DNA of 64,000 nucleotides from Shewanella cyperi (GCF_017354985.1 NZ_CP071501.1:3511001-3575000), one strand, 5' to 3'. Positions 53,827 through 63,433 are shown, counted from the stretch's first letter. Program-made: numbers and translations. The notes: a model not told the origin generated them from the letters alone.

Positions 53827-53905
53827 GACAAGGCCCACAAGGGAAACAGGCGTCTATCTTGCTATAAGGCGACTGCCGGCACCAGCACCCGGCAATAAAA
53901 TAGCA

Positions 53906-55363
53906 TCACTGGGCCTGCTTGCCCTGGTATAGCCAACGTAACTCGGGCAAAGCGGCAAGGTCCAGGCAATCCCCCAACTTGGCTGCGGCCATGGTCTGGG
54001 GCCGGAAATTGGGGTCTTCCTGCAGGCACTGCAGCAGTTCCTCCTGGGACTCGGTCTCACCATGGACCAGCACCAGGGGCGGATTATCGACAAAATGTCC
54101 GTACCAGCGCATCAGCTCGGCCTGATCTGCATGGGCAGACAAGCCCCCGACGGTATGGATGGTCGCCGCCACCTTGAGGGATTTGCCGTTGACCGTGAGT
54201 TCTTCAACCCCATCCACCAAGGCCCGCCCCGGCGTGCCCAGAGCCTGGAAGCCACAAATAATAATGTCGCATTCACTGCGCCACAAATTGTGCTCCAGAT
54301 GGCTGCGAATGCGGCCGCCGGTACACATGCCGCTGCCGGCTATGATGATCAGTCCCTGATGTATGTCATTGAGGGCAATGGACTCATCTGTGCTCTGAAT
54401 AAACTGCACATTGGCCATCAAGGGATGATTACCCGGATGCATACGGACAAAGCGCTTGAAATCCTCGTCCATCAGTGGGTAGTGGTGTATGTATACCTTG
54501 GTGGCTTCTATGGCCATGGGGCTGTCGAGACACACGGTCCAACGGGACAGATCCCAATCCTTGGCATACAGGTGAAACAGGTACAACAGCTCCTGGGCTC
54601 TTCCTACGGAAAAGGCCGGGATCAGAATATTGCCGCGGCTCTCACTGATGGCGCGGCCAAAAATCGCCTTGAGCTCCGCCAGGGTGTCCTCCCAACTGCG
54701 GTGCAAACGGTTGCCATAGGTGGACTCCATCAGCACCAGATCGGCCCGGTCGACAAATTCGGGATCCTTAAGGATCGGCATACCGGCACGCCCCAAGTCA
54801 CCGGAAAACACCATTTTTTTGCGATGCTTGCCGTCATCGATGTCCAGCTCCAGCAGTGCCGATCCCAGAATATGGCCTGCATCCCGAAAGCGGACGTTAA
54901 CCCCCTCCATGACCTGCAAATCGGTGCCGTACTCCAAAGGCACAAACAACTCCAACACCCGGTCAACATCTTCCTCGGTAAACAGCGGCTCTATGGGATC
55001 CAGCCCCTTGCGGGCGAGTTTGACATTTTGCCGCTCTGCGTCCCGCTGCTGCAGCATGGCCGCATCCCTGAGCATAATGGCGCACAGATCAGCCGTGGCC
55101 CTGTGGGTATATATGGGCCCCTTGAATCCCTGTTTGGCCAGCAGGGGTAAGCGCCCGGAATGATCTATATGGGCATGACTGAGCACCACAGCCACAATGG
55201 CCGGCGGCTCAAAGGCAAAGGGCAAGCGGTTGCGGGCCTCGTCCTGCTTGCCACCCTGGATCATGCCGCAATCGAGCAGCAGCTGTTTGCCGTTGACCTC
55301 CAGAAGGTGACAGGACCCCGTCACCTCACCTGTGGCTCCCCAAAAAGTGAGGGTCATGCTCAT
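53906..55363 (-). CDS. MBL-fold / beta-CASP hydrolase (RNA specificity domain)
   Basis: A 485-residue zinc-dependent hydrolase. The metallo-beta-lactamase core has SHAHIDHSGRLP (HxHxDH) near residue 63, DAGHILGSALL and FSGDLGRAGMPIL; the beta-CASP and C-terminal parts contain ESTYGNRLH, IPAFSVGRAQELLY, GSGMCTGGRI, and GGLSAHADQAELM, as in CPSF73-like and bacterial RNase J-related enzymes. It may be an exonuclease or endonuclease on RNA, but no activity is shown. AGGAGG lies 8 nt before the ATG at 55363. Confidence 0.88.
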   Translation of the reverse strand: MSMTLTFWGATGEVTGSCHLLEVNGKQLLLDCGMIQGGKQDEARNRLPFAFEPPAIVAVVLSHAHIDHSGRLPLLAKQGFKGPIYTHRATADLCAIMLRDAAMLQQRDAERQNVKLARKGLDPIEPLFTEEDVDRVLELFVPLEYGTDLQVMEGVNVRFRDAGHILGSALLELDIDDGKHRKKMVFSGDLGRAGMPILKDPEFVDRADLVLMESTYGNRLHRSWEDTLAELKAIFGRAISESRGNILIPAFSVGRAQELLYLFHLYAKDWDLSRWTVCLDSPMAIEATKVYIHHYPLMDEDFKRFVRMHPGNHPLMANVQFIQSTDESIALNDIHQGLIIIAGSGMCTGGRIRSHLEHNLWRSECDIIICGFQALGTPGRALVDGVEELTVNGKSLKVAATIHTVGGLSAHADQAELMRWYGHFVDNPPLVLVHGETESQEELLQCLQEDPNFRPQTMAAAKLGDCLDLAALPELRWLYQGKQAQ

Positions 55364-55494
55364 CTGTTGTGCCTCCTGCCCGGCTTTGTCTTTAGCCTGA
55401 GTGTAGGCCCAATTTCCCGCCCCTGCCTGTGACAAAGAGCACTAAACAGCGTGCGGGAACACTTGATGCAGCTTTTTGTCTTACAAGGCTTTTA

Positions 55495-56709
55495 TCAAAC
55501 CTGAACCCCATGTTCCCTGGGCAGGAACAGGGAAATTGCCGTGGTCAGCAGCAACAGCGCACTCGACAGCAACAGACAGGCGGCAAGGCCGTAGACCTGA
55601 AAGATCCAACCGGACAGCACGGTTCCCAGCAGGCGTCCCATGGCATTGGCCATGTAATAGAAGCCCACATCGAGAGACACCCCATCTTCCTTGGCATAAC
55701 TGACAATCAGGAAACTGTGCAGCGATGAATTCACGGCAAACACCAGCCCAAACAGCAACAGGCCGCCAAGCAACCACAGAGATTGATGTGCCTGGTCCTG
55801 CAAGCCAAAGGCGATAGCGGCAGGCAGCAAGGCCAGCAATCCGGCCCACAGCAGCGCACTGCCGCGACCTGGGGTGCTGCCCATCAGCCTTGGCGCCAGG
55901 GTTTGCACCAGACCGTAACCTATGATCCAGCTGGCGAGAAAACCGCCCACCTGCCAATGATCCCAGCCAAACTGGCTCGCCAGGTACACTGGCAGGGCCA
56001 CCACAAACCAGACATCGCGGGCGGCAAACAGGCACAGGCGCGCGGCCGAGAGAATATTGACCGCCCGGCTCTTGGAGAATATGTCTTTAAACTTGGGTTT
56101 GTTCTTGGCCTTGCCGAGCTCCCGGTTCAAGCCCTTGAGCGAATCGAGCCACACCAGCGCCAGCATTAACAACAGGATAAACACGGCGCCACGAAAGTCC
56201 GCCAGTGTCAGCAGGGCGCCACCGATGAAAAAGCCCACACCCTTAAGCGCGTTCTTGGAGCCGGTCAACAGCGCCACATACTTGAACAGACCCGCCTGCC
56301 CCGCTTCCTGCGGCACCAAGGTCTTGATGGCACTTTTGGCGCTCATCTTATTGAGATCTTTGGCTATCCCTGAAAGTGCCTGGGCGGCCATCACCCAGGG
56401 CACGGTCAGCCAGGCCACGGGCACCAGCAACATGCCCAAGGCCAAAATCTGCATGCCCATACCCAGGTTCATGGTGCGGTTGAGACCAATGCGGGCCCCG
56501 AGCCAGCCACCCACCAAATTGGTGACCACGCCGAAGAACTCATAGAAAAGGAACAGCATGGCAATGGCCAGCGCCCCATATCCCAGGCGATGAAAGTAAA
56601 GCACCACCAGCATCCGCAGGGCGCCGTCCGTGAGGGTAAAGGCCCAGTAATTGGCGGTGATCAGCAGGTACTGACGCTGGGCAGGGCTGAGCTGCCTGAG
56701 CCTGTCCAT
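55495..56709 (-). CDS. arsJ: Organoarsenical efflux MFS permease ArsJ
   Basis: A 404-residue major-facilitator permease with about 12 helices. It exports 1-arseno-3-phosphoglycerate, which falls apart to arsenate outside the cell. Features are the N-terminal ANYWAFTLTDGALRMLVVLYFH, then GIAKDLNKMSAKSAIK and LFAARDVWFVVALPVYL. The assignment rests on these plus the tight link to a GAPDH gene (2 nt upstream) and to arsR, the known ArsJ operon layout. It is translated just after the GAPDH stop. Confidence 0.9.
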   Translation of the reverse strand: MDRLRQLSPAQRQYLLITANYWAFTLTDGALRMLVVLYFHRLGYGALAIAMLFLFYEFFGVVTNLVGGWLGARIGLNRTMNLGMGMQILALGMLLVPVAWLTVPWVMAAQALSGIAKDLNKMSAKSAIKTLVPQEAGQAGLFKYVALLTGSKNALKGVGFFIGGALLTLADFRGAVFILLLMLALVWLDSLKGLNRELGKAKNKPKFKDIFSKSRAVNILSAARLCLFAARDVWFVVALPVYLASQFGWDHWQVGGFLASWIIGYGLVQTLAPRLMGSTPGRGSALLWAGLLALLPAAIAFGLQDQAHQSLWLLGGLLLFGLVFAVNSSLHSFLIVSYAKEDGVSLDVGFYYMANAMGRLLGTVLSGWIFQVYGLAACLLLSSALLLLTTAISLFLPREHGVQV

Positions 56710-56711
56710 AA

Positions 56712-57725
56712 TCAAAGTCCCAAATCGCGCCGGCCTACCATACGCGCCAGTTCGGCGGTGCGGTTGGCATAGCCCCATTCATTGTCATACCAGCAGTACA
56801 GCTTGAGCTGGGTGCCGTTAATCACCATGGTGGACAGGGCATCGATAACACTGGAGCGTGGATCGGTGCGATAGTCCACCGACACCAGGGGTCTTTCCTC
56901 AAAGCCGAGAATGCCCTTGAGTTCACCTTCGGCCGCCTGCTTCAGCAGGGCATTGACCTCGGCCTCGGTGACCGGACGCGCCAACTCAAACACACAGTCG
57001 GTGAGCGAGGCGTTGGCCAGGGGCACACGCACCGCATGACCATTAAGCTTGCCCTTGAGTTCCGGGAAGATATGGGTGATGGCGGTGGCACTGCCGGTGG
57101 TGGTGGGGATCAGACTCTGGCCGCAAGCCCGGGCCCGACGCAGATCGCTGTGGGGCGCATCCAGAATGGTCTGGGTATTGGTGATGTCATGAATTGTGGT
57201 CATTGAGCCGTGCTTGATGCCTATGGCCTCATGGATCACCTTGACCACGGGGGCCAGGCAGTTGGTGGTACAGGAGGCAGCGGTCACTATGGGATGCAGT
57301 GTGGGCTCGTACAGCTGTTGGTTGACGCCCATGACTATGTTGAGCACCCCCTCTTCCTTAACCGGCGCCGTGACCACCACCCGCTTCACCCCTTGATCCA
57401 GATAAGACTGCAGCAAGGCCTTGGTCTTCATCTTGCCCGACGCCTCGATCACCAGATCGCATCCGGACCAGTCGGTGGCGGCTATGGTGCTGTTGCGACT
57501 GGTACTGATGGCCTTGCCATCTATCAGTATCTGTTCGCCGTCAGTGGCAACCCCATGGCCCCAGCGGCCGTGGACAGAATCGAACTCCAACAGGTGTGCC
57601 AGGGTGGCGGCATCGCCCGCCGGGTCATTGATATGAACAAATTCCACATCGTCCCAGTCCCAGGCCGCCCGCAGCGCCAAACGTCCCATGCGACCAAATC
57701 CGTTGATACCTATCTTGATTTTCAT
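56712..57725 (-). CDS. ArsJ-associated glyceraldehyde-3-phosphate dehydrogenase
   Basis: A 337-residue GAPDH-fold enzyme: [17 protein letters not shown] (NAD-binding), [30 protein letters not shown] with the catalytic Cys, and [12 protein letters not shown]. In this operon type it uses arsenate in place of phosphate, making 1-arseno-3-phosphoglycerate for ArsJ to pump out. Sequence alone does not separate it from glycolytic GAPDH; the cassette context does. GGAGAC lies 6 nt before the ATG at 57725. It follows arsR after 31 nt. Confidence 0.92.
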   Translation of the reverse strand: MKIKIGINGFGRMGRLALRAAWDWDDVEFVHINDPAGDAATLAHLLEFDSVHGRWGHGVATDGEQILIDGKAISTSRNSTIAATDWSGCDLVIEASGKMKTKALLQSYLDQGVKRVVVTAPVKEEGVLNIVMGVNQQLYEPTLHPIVTAASCTTNCLAPVVKVIHEAIGIKHGSMTTIHDITNTQTILDAPHSDLRRARACGQSLIPTTTGSATAITHIFPELKGKLNGHAVRVPLANASLTDCVFELARPVTEAEVNALLKQAAEGELKGILGFEERPLVSVDYRTDPRSSVIDALSTMVINGTQLKLYCWYDNEWGYANRTAELARMVGRRDLGL

Positions 57726-57756
57726 TGTTGTCTCCAAAGACTTGTCTAACCTGCCA

Positions 57757-58092
57757 TCAGCAACAGCGACCGGGGCGACAGCCCATGGTTGCCAGCTGCT
57801 GTGCATTGGCGTGGATAAAGTCGGGGGTGGCCTGCAGTTGTGCCTGCAGCTGCGCTTTGGCCCAGTCAGGCAGGGCTTCGTTGATGCGATAGAAGACCCA
57901 TTGCCCCTGACGTCGATCGCTGAGCAAACCGGCCTCGCGCAATAATTTCAGGTGGCGGGATATTTTCGGCTGACTCAGGCCCAAGGCTTCGGTCAGCTCA
58001 CAGACACACAGCTCACCCTCCTGACCTATCAGCATCAGGGTCCGCAGCCGGGTGTCATCGGCGAGCGACTTGTAAAAAACGACGGGATCCAT
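57757..58092 (-). CDS. arsR: ArsR-family arsenic-responsive repressor
   Basis: A 111-residue winged-helix repressor. The metalloid site [23 protein letters not shown] contains Cys29 and Cys31 in the recognition region, as in E. coli ArsR (Cys-x-Cys). The C terminus ends GCRPGRCC, three further Cys that could join As(III) binding. The gene is first in arsR-GAPDH-arsJ and probably represses the operon. GAGGGAG precedes the ATG. Confidence 0.93.
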   Translation of the reverse strand: MDPVVFYKSLADDTRLRTLMLIGQEGELCVCELTEALGLSQPKISRHLKLLREAGLLSDRRQGQWVFYRINEALPDWAKAQLQAQLQATPDFIHANAQQLATMGCRPGRCC

Positions 58093-58117
58093 GACTCCCT
58101 CATAGGATCAGCAGCAC

Positions 58118-58135
58118 ATATGCCAAAAAGCATAT
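58118..58135. promoter_or_regulatory. Candidate ArsR operator
   Basis: A perfect inverted repeat, ATATGC and GCATAT, separated by 6 nt (CAAAAA), about 26 nt upstream of the arsR start. Position and symmetry suit the operator of a dimeric ArsR protein. Confidence 0.5.
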
Positions 58136-58401
58136 ATGAAAAATCAGATATGTAAATGCCGTCCTGGGTCGCATCTTGCTCCCCAAACGGCCCGGTGGGA
58201 TTCCAACATATCGGACCGTAGCAGCAGATTTTGCAGCTGAAATAATTCAGCCATAGCACCAGCCTTCAGATAAAAATATTCCTGCACGTCAGAAAAAATC
58301 CCAAAAAATATTATTTACCCATAAGCTACTGCTGTATGGGAAATTTCCATTAAACAGCAACAACAAAATAGCAGGTAATTTCGCAGCAGATATTCATCCA
58401 G

Positions 58402-58416
58402 CCTTGATATTCAAGG
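58402..58416. promoter_or_regulatory. Palindrome upstream of the putP unit
   Basis: CCTTGA-TAT-TCAAGG, perfect 6-bp arms, about 142 nt before the small ORF. It could be a regulator-binding site. Confidence 0.4.
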
Positions 58417-58470
58417 TTAAATTGACAATAATGGCCGGGTAAAAAGTCATTCGAACGCTAATTGAGCCTA

Positions 58471-58488
58471 GAAACAACCTATTGTTTC
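58471..58488. promoter_or_regulatory. Second palindrome upstream of the putP unit
   Basis: GAAACAA-CCTA-TTGTTTC, perfect 7-bp arms with a 4-nt centre, about 70 nt before the small ORF start. Placement suits an operator. Confidence 0.4.
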
Positions 58489-58557
58489 AGTTAGCTTTCA
58501 AATGATTTTAAGCCAAGTTTCAAGTCAATAACGACACAATTTGGAAAGGAAATCATT

Positions 58558-58734
58558 ATGCCATCCTCCAGCTCTCAGGATCCGGATACGGGAACGTTTC
58601 TGGATGTCGAACTTATTAAAAATCGTCTTGTTTACGCTATGCAATTAGCCTGTTTCTGGCTGATTCTATCAACATATATATTCCCTTGGTGCTCATCCCG
58701 CATCCGAAATATGATTCCATCCACCAACAGGTAA
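58558..58734 (+). CDS. Candidate small ORF upstream of putP, 58 aa
   Basis: Begins ATG at 58558, 6 nt after GGAAAGGA, a strong ribosome site. The translation starts MPSSSSQDPDTGTFLDVEL, has one hydrophobic stretch (about residues 27-45, AMQLACFWLILSTYIFPW) and ends NMIPSTNR. It stops 7 nt before the putP ATG, so translational coupling is likely. No family is recognised. The start signal supports it, but the composition is only weakly protein-like. Confidence 0.45.
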   Translation: MPSSSSQDPDTGTFLDVELIKNRLVYAMQLACFWLILSTYIFPWCSSRIRNMIPSTNR

Positions 58735-58741
58735 TTATTTC

Positions 58742-60238
58742 ATGGAACATTCCAGCTATATTTCGCTGGCAATCTACTTTATTGCCATGCTGGCGATAGG
58801 CTTGTTTGCCTACCGCAATTCCACCGATGACTTGTCCGGCTACATGCTCGGCGGCCGTCAGGTCAGCCCCCAGGTGACCGCCCTTTCGGCCGGAGCGTCG
58901 GATATGAGTGGCTGGATGTTGATGGGCCTGCCCGGCGCCATGTTCACCATGGGTTTTGATGCCCTGTGGATTGCCCTGGGGTTGCTGCTGGGTGCCTTGC
59001 TGAATTACCTGTTGGTCGCCCCCAGGCTCAGGGTCTTTACCGAAGAAGCCGACGATGCCCTGACCCTGCCCGACTTTTTCAGCAAGCGCTTCAACAAGCA
59101 AAACGGTTCGGTACGCATGATTTCTGCGGCGGTGATTATCCTTTTCTTCACCCTGTACACCTCCGCCGGTCTGGTGGCCGGTGGCAAATTCTTTGAATCC
59201 GCCTTTGGTTTGGGCTATGAGACGGGTCTGTTGCTCACGGTTTCGGTGGTGGTGGCTTATACCCTGCTCGGTGGCTTCCTGGCGGTCAGCCTGACCGACT
59301 TCGTCCAGGGCTGCATCATGTTTATCGCCTTGGTGTTGGTGCCCGTGGTGGCCTTGCAACAGTTCAGCAGCGGTGAAGAGATGCTGGAACAGGCCGGCCG
59401 CAGCATAGCGCCCCTATCGGAGTCCTTCGAACACATGGGCTTGCTGGCCATTATCTCCAGTATGGCCTGGGGACTGGGTTACTTTGGCCAGCCCCACATC
59501 ATAGTGCGCTTTATGGCCATACGTTCGGTGAAGGACATTAAGGTAGCGCGCCATATCGGCATGAGCTGGATGTTGGTCACCATCATTGGTGCGCTTGCGA
59601 CCGGCCTTATCGGCGTGGCCTATGTGAATAAATTCGCCCCTGGTCTCAGCGACCCCGAGACCATCTTTATTCTGTTTGCCGAGATCCTGTTTCATCCCCT
59701 GATAAGCGGCTTTTTGCTGGCGGCCATTCTCGCGGCCATCATGAGCACCATATCCTCACAGCTGCTGGTGTCGTCCAGTTCACTGTCGGAGGATGTGTAC
59801 CGCGCGGTATTCCACAAGGAGATGGCTCAGAAAACCATGGTCACGGCCGGCCGTATCGGCGTGCTGGCGGTGGCCACAGTGGCCACCCTGCTGGCGCTGG
59901 ACAATAACGCCAGCATACTGTCCCTGGTAAGTAATGCCTGGGCGGGATTCGGCGCAGCCTTTGGCCCCTTGGTATTGCTGAGTTTGTTCTGGCCCAGAAT
60001 GACTCATGCCGGGGCCGTGGCGGGTATCCTCAGCGGTGCCGTGACCGTACTGGTGTGGAGCCAACTGCCACTGCTGCCAAACGGCCAAACCTTATCCAGC
60101 CTGATGTATGAAATCGTCCCCGGCTTTATTGTCAGTACCATTGCCATAGTGCTGGTCAGTTATCTTGGAAAGGCCCCCTGCCAGATAACACAAGCCGCCT
60201 TCCTGGCCACAAAAGCAAAACTACAGCAAGCCAGCTGA
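58742..60238 (+). CDS. putP: Sodium/proline symporter
   Basis: A 498-residue inner-membrane symporter of the SSS family that imports proline with Na+. Hallmarks are NSTDDLSGYMLGGRQVSPQVTALSAGASDMSGWMLMGLPGA, FTLYTSAGLVAGGKFFES, GYFGQPHIIVRFMAI and AAIMSTISSQLLVSSSSLSED. Length and pattern fit E. coli PutP. The proline catabolic gene putA is not in the window. Confidence 0.94.
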   Translation: MEHSSYISLAIYFIAMLAIGLFAYRNSTDDLSGYMLGGRQVSPQVTALSAGASDMSGWMLMGLPGAMFTMGFDALWIALGLLLGALLNYLLVAPRLRVFTEEADDALTLPDFFSKRFNKQNGSVRMISAAVIILFFTLYTSAGLVAGGKFFESAFGLGYETGLLLTVSVVVAYTLLGGFLAVSLTDFVQGCIMFIALVLVPVVALQQFSSGEEMLEQAGRSIAPLSESFEHMGLLAIISSMAWGLGYFGQPHIIVRFMAIRSVKDIKVARHIGMSWMLVTIIGALATGLIGVAYVNKFAPGLSDPETIFILFAEILFHPLISGFLLAAILAAIMSTISSQLLVSSSSLSEDVYRAVFHKEMAQKTMVTAGRIGVLAVATVATLLALDNNASILSLVSNAWAGFGAAFGPLVLLSLFWPRMTHAGAVAGILSGAVTVLVWSQLPLLPNGQTLSSLMYEIVPGFIVSTIAIVLVSYLGKAPCQITQAAFLATKAKLQQAS

Positions 60239-60243
60239 ACCTC

Positions 60244-60269
60244 GGGGCCCGAAGCTAAAATCGGGCCCC
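60244..60269 (+). terminator. Probable terminator after putP
   Basis: GGGGCCCGA with TCGGGCCCC, 9-bp stem and 8-nt loop; the T-run after it is short. Confidence 0.6.
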
Positions 60270-60617
60270 ATGCTTTAAGCCGGTCAATTCACGGTTCAAC
60301 TCACTCCGATATACCGGTTAGTCGCTATCAGCAGGCACATGGCGCTGTAGTCGCACAGGCTTTCGCATTAGCCACCAAAGCCGATATCAGCAAACGCCGC
60401 CAGGTACGCTCGAAGCCAACTGAAAGGCCTGAAAATCAATCACTCATGCAATCTATTCTGTGGACAGAACAGGAAACCGGTGTCAATAATGGAGCGTCAC
60501 TGTGCATGGCCGCAGCAATCAAGAATCTCCAAGAACGATTATGACGGCTTGCGCCATAAAAGAACCAACCTTAAACAGTAGCGGGACAATTAATGCATCA
60601 ATAGAGAGGGAATGACT
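60270..60617. other. Intergenic region between putP and exbD-like gene
   Basis: About 348 bp with no convincing ORF, no recognised RNA and no clear promoter. There is no Fur-box-like sequence that I can see. Confidence 0.45.
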
Positions 60618-61022
60618 ATGACAGTTACCAAGCATGCAATGCCACACGATGAGGCACAGGTCGATATGACGCCCATGCTGGACATCGTTTTTATCATGTT
60701 GATTTTCTTTATTGTTACCACGTCTTTTGTCAAACCGTCCGGCTTGGACTACAACAAGCCTGCGTCCACAGTTAACACCACAGTCCAAAGCAACAACATT
60801 GCCATATTTGTCAGTAAAACAGGCCTGGTCACCATAGATAATCGTCAGGTCGATATTGAACGTGTCACTGCCAATATCGAACGCCTGCTTGCCGAGTCCC
60901 CCGAGGCAGCGGTACTGATCCAGGCGGACAAAGAAGTTCTGCATGGTTTGGTGGTCACGGTCATGGACAAAGTGAAAGTTGCCGGAGTTTCAAAGATCTC
61001 AGTTTCTGAATTGAAAGAGTGA
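60618..61022 (+). CDS. ExbD/TolR-family protein, orphan ExbD2-like
   Basis: A 134-residue single-pass inner-membrane protein. The cytoplasmic start and helix EAQVDMTPMLDIVFIMLIFFIV contains the conserved Asp (MLDIVF) that carries protons, followed by a periplasmic domain ending KVAGVSKISVSELKE. It matches ExbD2 of the TonB2 systems of Vibrio and Shewanella. ExbD works only with ExbB and TonB, and neither is adjacent, so this copy is an orphan. GAGGG lies 7 nt before the ATG at 60618. Confidence 0.85.
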   Translation: MTVTKHAMPHDEAQVDMTPMLDIVFIMLIFFIVTTSFVKPSGLDYNKPASTVNTTVQSNNIAIFVSKTGLVTIDNRQVDIERVTANIERLLAESPEAAVLIQADKEVLHGLVVTVMDKVKVAGVSKISVSELKE

Positions 61023-61379
61023 GTTGAGAGAGTGACTTGAGGCCTGGAGAGCTAAAAACTCTCACTTGAGTGCGTAGCCGCCAGCCGTCCACATCGAGGG
61101 CCCCGACAGGGCCCTCTGTTTAAGACAACGAACAGTCTGTTGGCATTGGGATATGTTGCCGCAATGGCAAATTTTCCCAATCGTTGTAAAATAGCCCATC
61201 TTTTGCCAGCGGGCAGACACCAGTGAACCACTCCAGTCAGCTTCAGAACGCCAAGCGCGCTTCCCCGGAAGCCGACTGGTTCAGCCCGCAGCAACATCCT
61301 ATTCCCCGGGAAACAGGCAAGTACCAAAATAAGCCTGCCGGACTTAACCTTGACCCCTACATTCAGAGGAATACTCGTC
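61023..61379. other. Intergenic region upstream of purC, 357 bp
   Basis: Contains the hairpin at 61096-61121. I looked for a PurR operator and saw no good match. Nothing else is identified. Confidence 0.45.
61096..61121 (+). terminator. Probable terminator after the exbD-like gene
   Basis: GAGGGCCC with GGGCCCTC, a 5-nt loop, then TGTTT. It is 74 nt past the stop. Confidence 0.65.
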
Positions 61380-62483
61380 ATGAGTCTTGCCGATTCCGTA
61401 TTAGCCGTTAACAACGATCTGCCGATCCGTACCGACAAACCGGTGCACAGCGGCAAGGTACGCAGCGTTTACTGGCTGACCGAAGCCGACAGCGCCCGCC
61501 TGATCCGCGAAAAAGGCTACAATGTGCCCGCCGACACGCCACTGGCCATCATGGTCATCAGCGATCGCATTTCGGCCTTCGACTGCATCTTCCACGGTGA
61601 AGGCGATCTGCATGGCATTCCCGGCAAGGGCGCGGCCCTGAACGCCATCTCCAATCACTGGTTTGGTTTGTTCAAGGAAAATGGTCTGGCCGACAGCCAC
61701 ATTCTCGACATTCCCCATCCCTTCGTGTGGATAGTGCAAAAGGCCCGCCCCATCAAGGTTGAAGCCATTATTCGTCAGTACATCACAGGCTCCATGTGGC
61801 GCGCTTATCAAAAGGGCGAGCGGGTATTCTGTGGCATCACCCTGCCCGAGGGGCTGCAAAAGGATCAGAAGCTGCCGGAACTGCTACTCACCCCATCCAC
61901 CAAGGGCATACTCACGGGCATTCCAGGTGTACCTGAGCAGGATGACGTCAATATCAGCCGTGCCGATATCGAAGCCAATTTCGAGGCCTTCGGCTTTGAA
62001 AAGCCGTCCGATATCGATCTGTATGAAAAGCTGCTCAAGGACGGATTCAAGGTCATATCCGACGCCCTCGCCAAACTGGATCAGGTGTTCGTCGATACCA
62101 AATTTGAGTTTGGCTATGTCAATGACAAGGATGGCAATTCCAAACTGATCTACATGGATGAAGTGGGCACCCCAGATTCATCCCGCATCTGGGACGGCGC
62201 CGCCTACCGCGACGGCAAAATTGTCGAAAACTCCAAGGAAGGCTTCCGTCAGTTCCTGCTGAATCACTTCCCGGATCCGGATATTCTGCTGAACAAGGAC
62301 CGGATGCCCGAGCGTGAGGCCCTGGCCCGCGACAACGCCCTGCCGCTGGAGGCCATGATGAACGTGTCACGCACCTATACCGGAGTGGCTGAAAAGGTGA
62401 CCGGCAAGAAGATAGAACTGTCCGGCAATCCCAAGGCGGAAATCATCGCCATACTGCGCGAGCAATACGATCTGATTGACTGA
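61380..62483 (+). CDS. purC: Phosphoribosylaminoimidazole-succinocarboxamide synthase
   Basis: A 367-residue enzyme of purine synthesis (SAICAR synthetase) that joins CAIR and aspartate with ATP. It is the long form seen in Shewanella and Vibrio relatives, about 130 residues longer than E. coli PurC. Core segments are [43 protein letters not shown] and [26 protein letters not shown] lies about 9 nt before the ATG at 61380. Confidence 0.95.
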   Translation: MSLADSVLAVNNDLPIRTDKPVHSGKVRSVYWLTEADSARLIREKGYNVPADTPLAIMVISDRISAFDCIFHGEGDLHGIPGKGAALNAISNHWFGLFKENGLADSHILDIPHPFVWIVQKARPIKVEAIIRQYITGSMWRAYQKGERVFCGITLPEGLQKDQKLPELLLTPSTKGILTGIPGVPEQDDVNISRADIEANFEAFGFEKPSDIDLYEKLLKDGFKVISDALAKLDQVFVDTKFEFGYVNDKDGNSKLIYMDEVGTPDSSRIWDGAAYRDGKIVENSKEGFRQFLLNHFPDPDILLNKDRMPEREALARDNALPLEAMMNVSRTYTGVAEKVTGKKIELSGNPKAEIIAILREQYDLID

Positions 62484-62510
62484 GCCTTGATGGATTAGAT
62501 CATTGACTGC

Positions 62511-62543
62511 ATTATCCCCGGTCCAGGCCGGGGATAATTATTT
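62511..62543 (+). terminator. Terminator between purC and the convergent binding-protein gene
   Basis: ATTATCCCCGG with CCGGGGATAAT, 11-bp stem and 6-nt loop, then TATTT. Confidence 0.8.
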
Positions 62544-63341
62544 CTGGGAAGTGGATTCCTGAGGCGGCTGCTGTAGATATAGGTCGCGAATATTCTGCCA
62601 TTCACTGTGCCCCAGGTCGTCCGTTTGCTTGAGAGCATCCAGTCCGGATTGCAATGACTGCAGCAGTGGCTGTGGCACATCCTTGCTGAAGGCATAATAG
62701 AGCTCCGATTGCTGAAGCAGGTAAACCACCTCAAAATCATCGAAATTCAATCCCTCACGCCGGGTAAACCAGCGGGCCACTGTGTCTTCATAGGCCCAGA
62801 GCTCCACCCTGCCCCGCTGCAGCATCCGCACCATGGAGGCCGTGCTGGTAATACGGTACAAATTGGACTCCATACCCATGGACTTGAGCAACACCTCACC
62901 AATGGCATCACGCATTACCCCTATGCTGTACTGCGCCAGCTCCCCGGGCTGGTTGATGACTATGGCATCCTTTTTTCTGGCCAGCAGCACCACCCGCACG
63001 GGAGAGATGGGGCCAACCCAATTAAACAGCTCCTCCCGCTCCGGAGTGCGCACTGTGGAAAACAGCACTGTATCCGGCCCTTGCATGGCCTGGTGATAGG
63101 CCCGGGTCCAGGGCATGATTTTAATCTGCCCCGGTGTAATGATGTAACCGCTCTTAGCCGCTGCGGCGATCAACATGTCGACACTGATCCCTTTCAGCTG
63201 ACCATCTTCGGAATAATTAAACGGCGGATAATCTTCGGTCAGGTAGTTGAGACGCGCCAGATCTGCCTCAGCCATAGCGCAATGCATCTGCAGCAAGACT
63301 GCCATCAGCAGGGATATGCAGCGCAGCAGGAATGATTGCAT
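62538..63341 (-). CDS. Orphan periplasmic substrate-binding protein (SBP_bac_3 type)
   Basis: A 267-residue exported protein with a signal peptide (to CAMA). The family start is YLTEDYPPFNYSEDGQLKGISVDMLIAAA, then IKIMPWTRAYHQAM, PEREELFNWVGPI, and MLQRGRVELWAYED, as in polar amino-acid binding proteins of ABC systems and their stand-alone relatives common in Shewanella. No permease or ATPase gene adjoins it, so transport is not established. Its stop lies in the purC terminator stem. Confidence 0.8.
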   Translation of the reverse strand: MQSFLLRCISLLMAVLLQMHCAMAEADLARLNYLTEDYPPFNYSEDGQLKGISVDMLIAAAAKSGYIITPGQIKIMPWTRAYHQAMQGPDTVLFSTVRTPEREELFNWVGPISPVRVVLLARKKDAIVINQPGELAQYSIGVMRDAIGEVLLKSMGMESNLYRITSTASMVRMLQRGRVELWAYEDTVARWFTRREGLNFDDFEVVYLLQQSELYYAFSKDVPQPLLQSLQSGLDALKQTDDLGHSEWQNIRDLYLQQPPQESTSQK

Positions 63342-63433
63342 TCCGGATCCTGATGAAAAAAGAGGGGATGACTGAAGTGTAGTTACTCTGATTGGCGCTG
63401 TAAAAACAGCAAGGCTTTTGGCTAACTTGCCGC

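Larger units (their letters stand above)
58136..58557. other. Divergent intergenic region between arsR and the putP unit, 422 bp
   Basis: AT-rich, with two perfect palindromes (listed) and no other recognised site. I see no convincing sigma-70 promoter by eye and no RNA gene. Confidence 0.5.

Noticed and set aside
60455..60475. LexA-like sequence CTGTGGACAGAACAG between putP and exbD-like gene
   Set aside because: The spacing between CTGT and ACAG is 7 nt rather than 8, and no SOS gene follows.
61023..61379. PurR operator before purC
   Set aside because: No good match to the ACGCAAACGTTTTCGT-like consensus was found.
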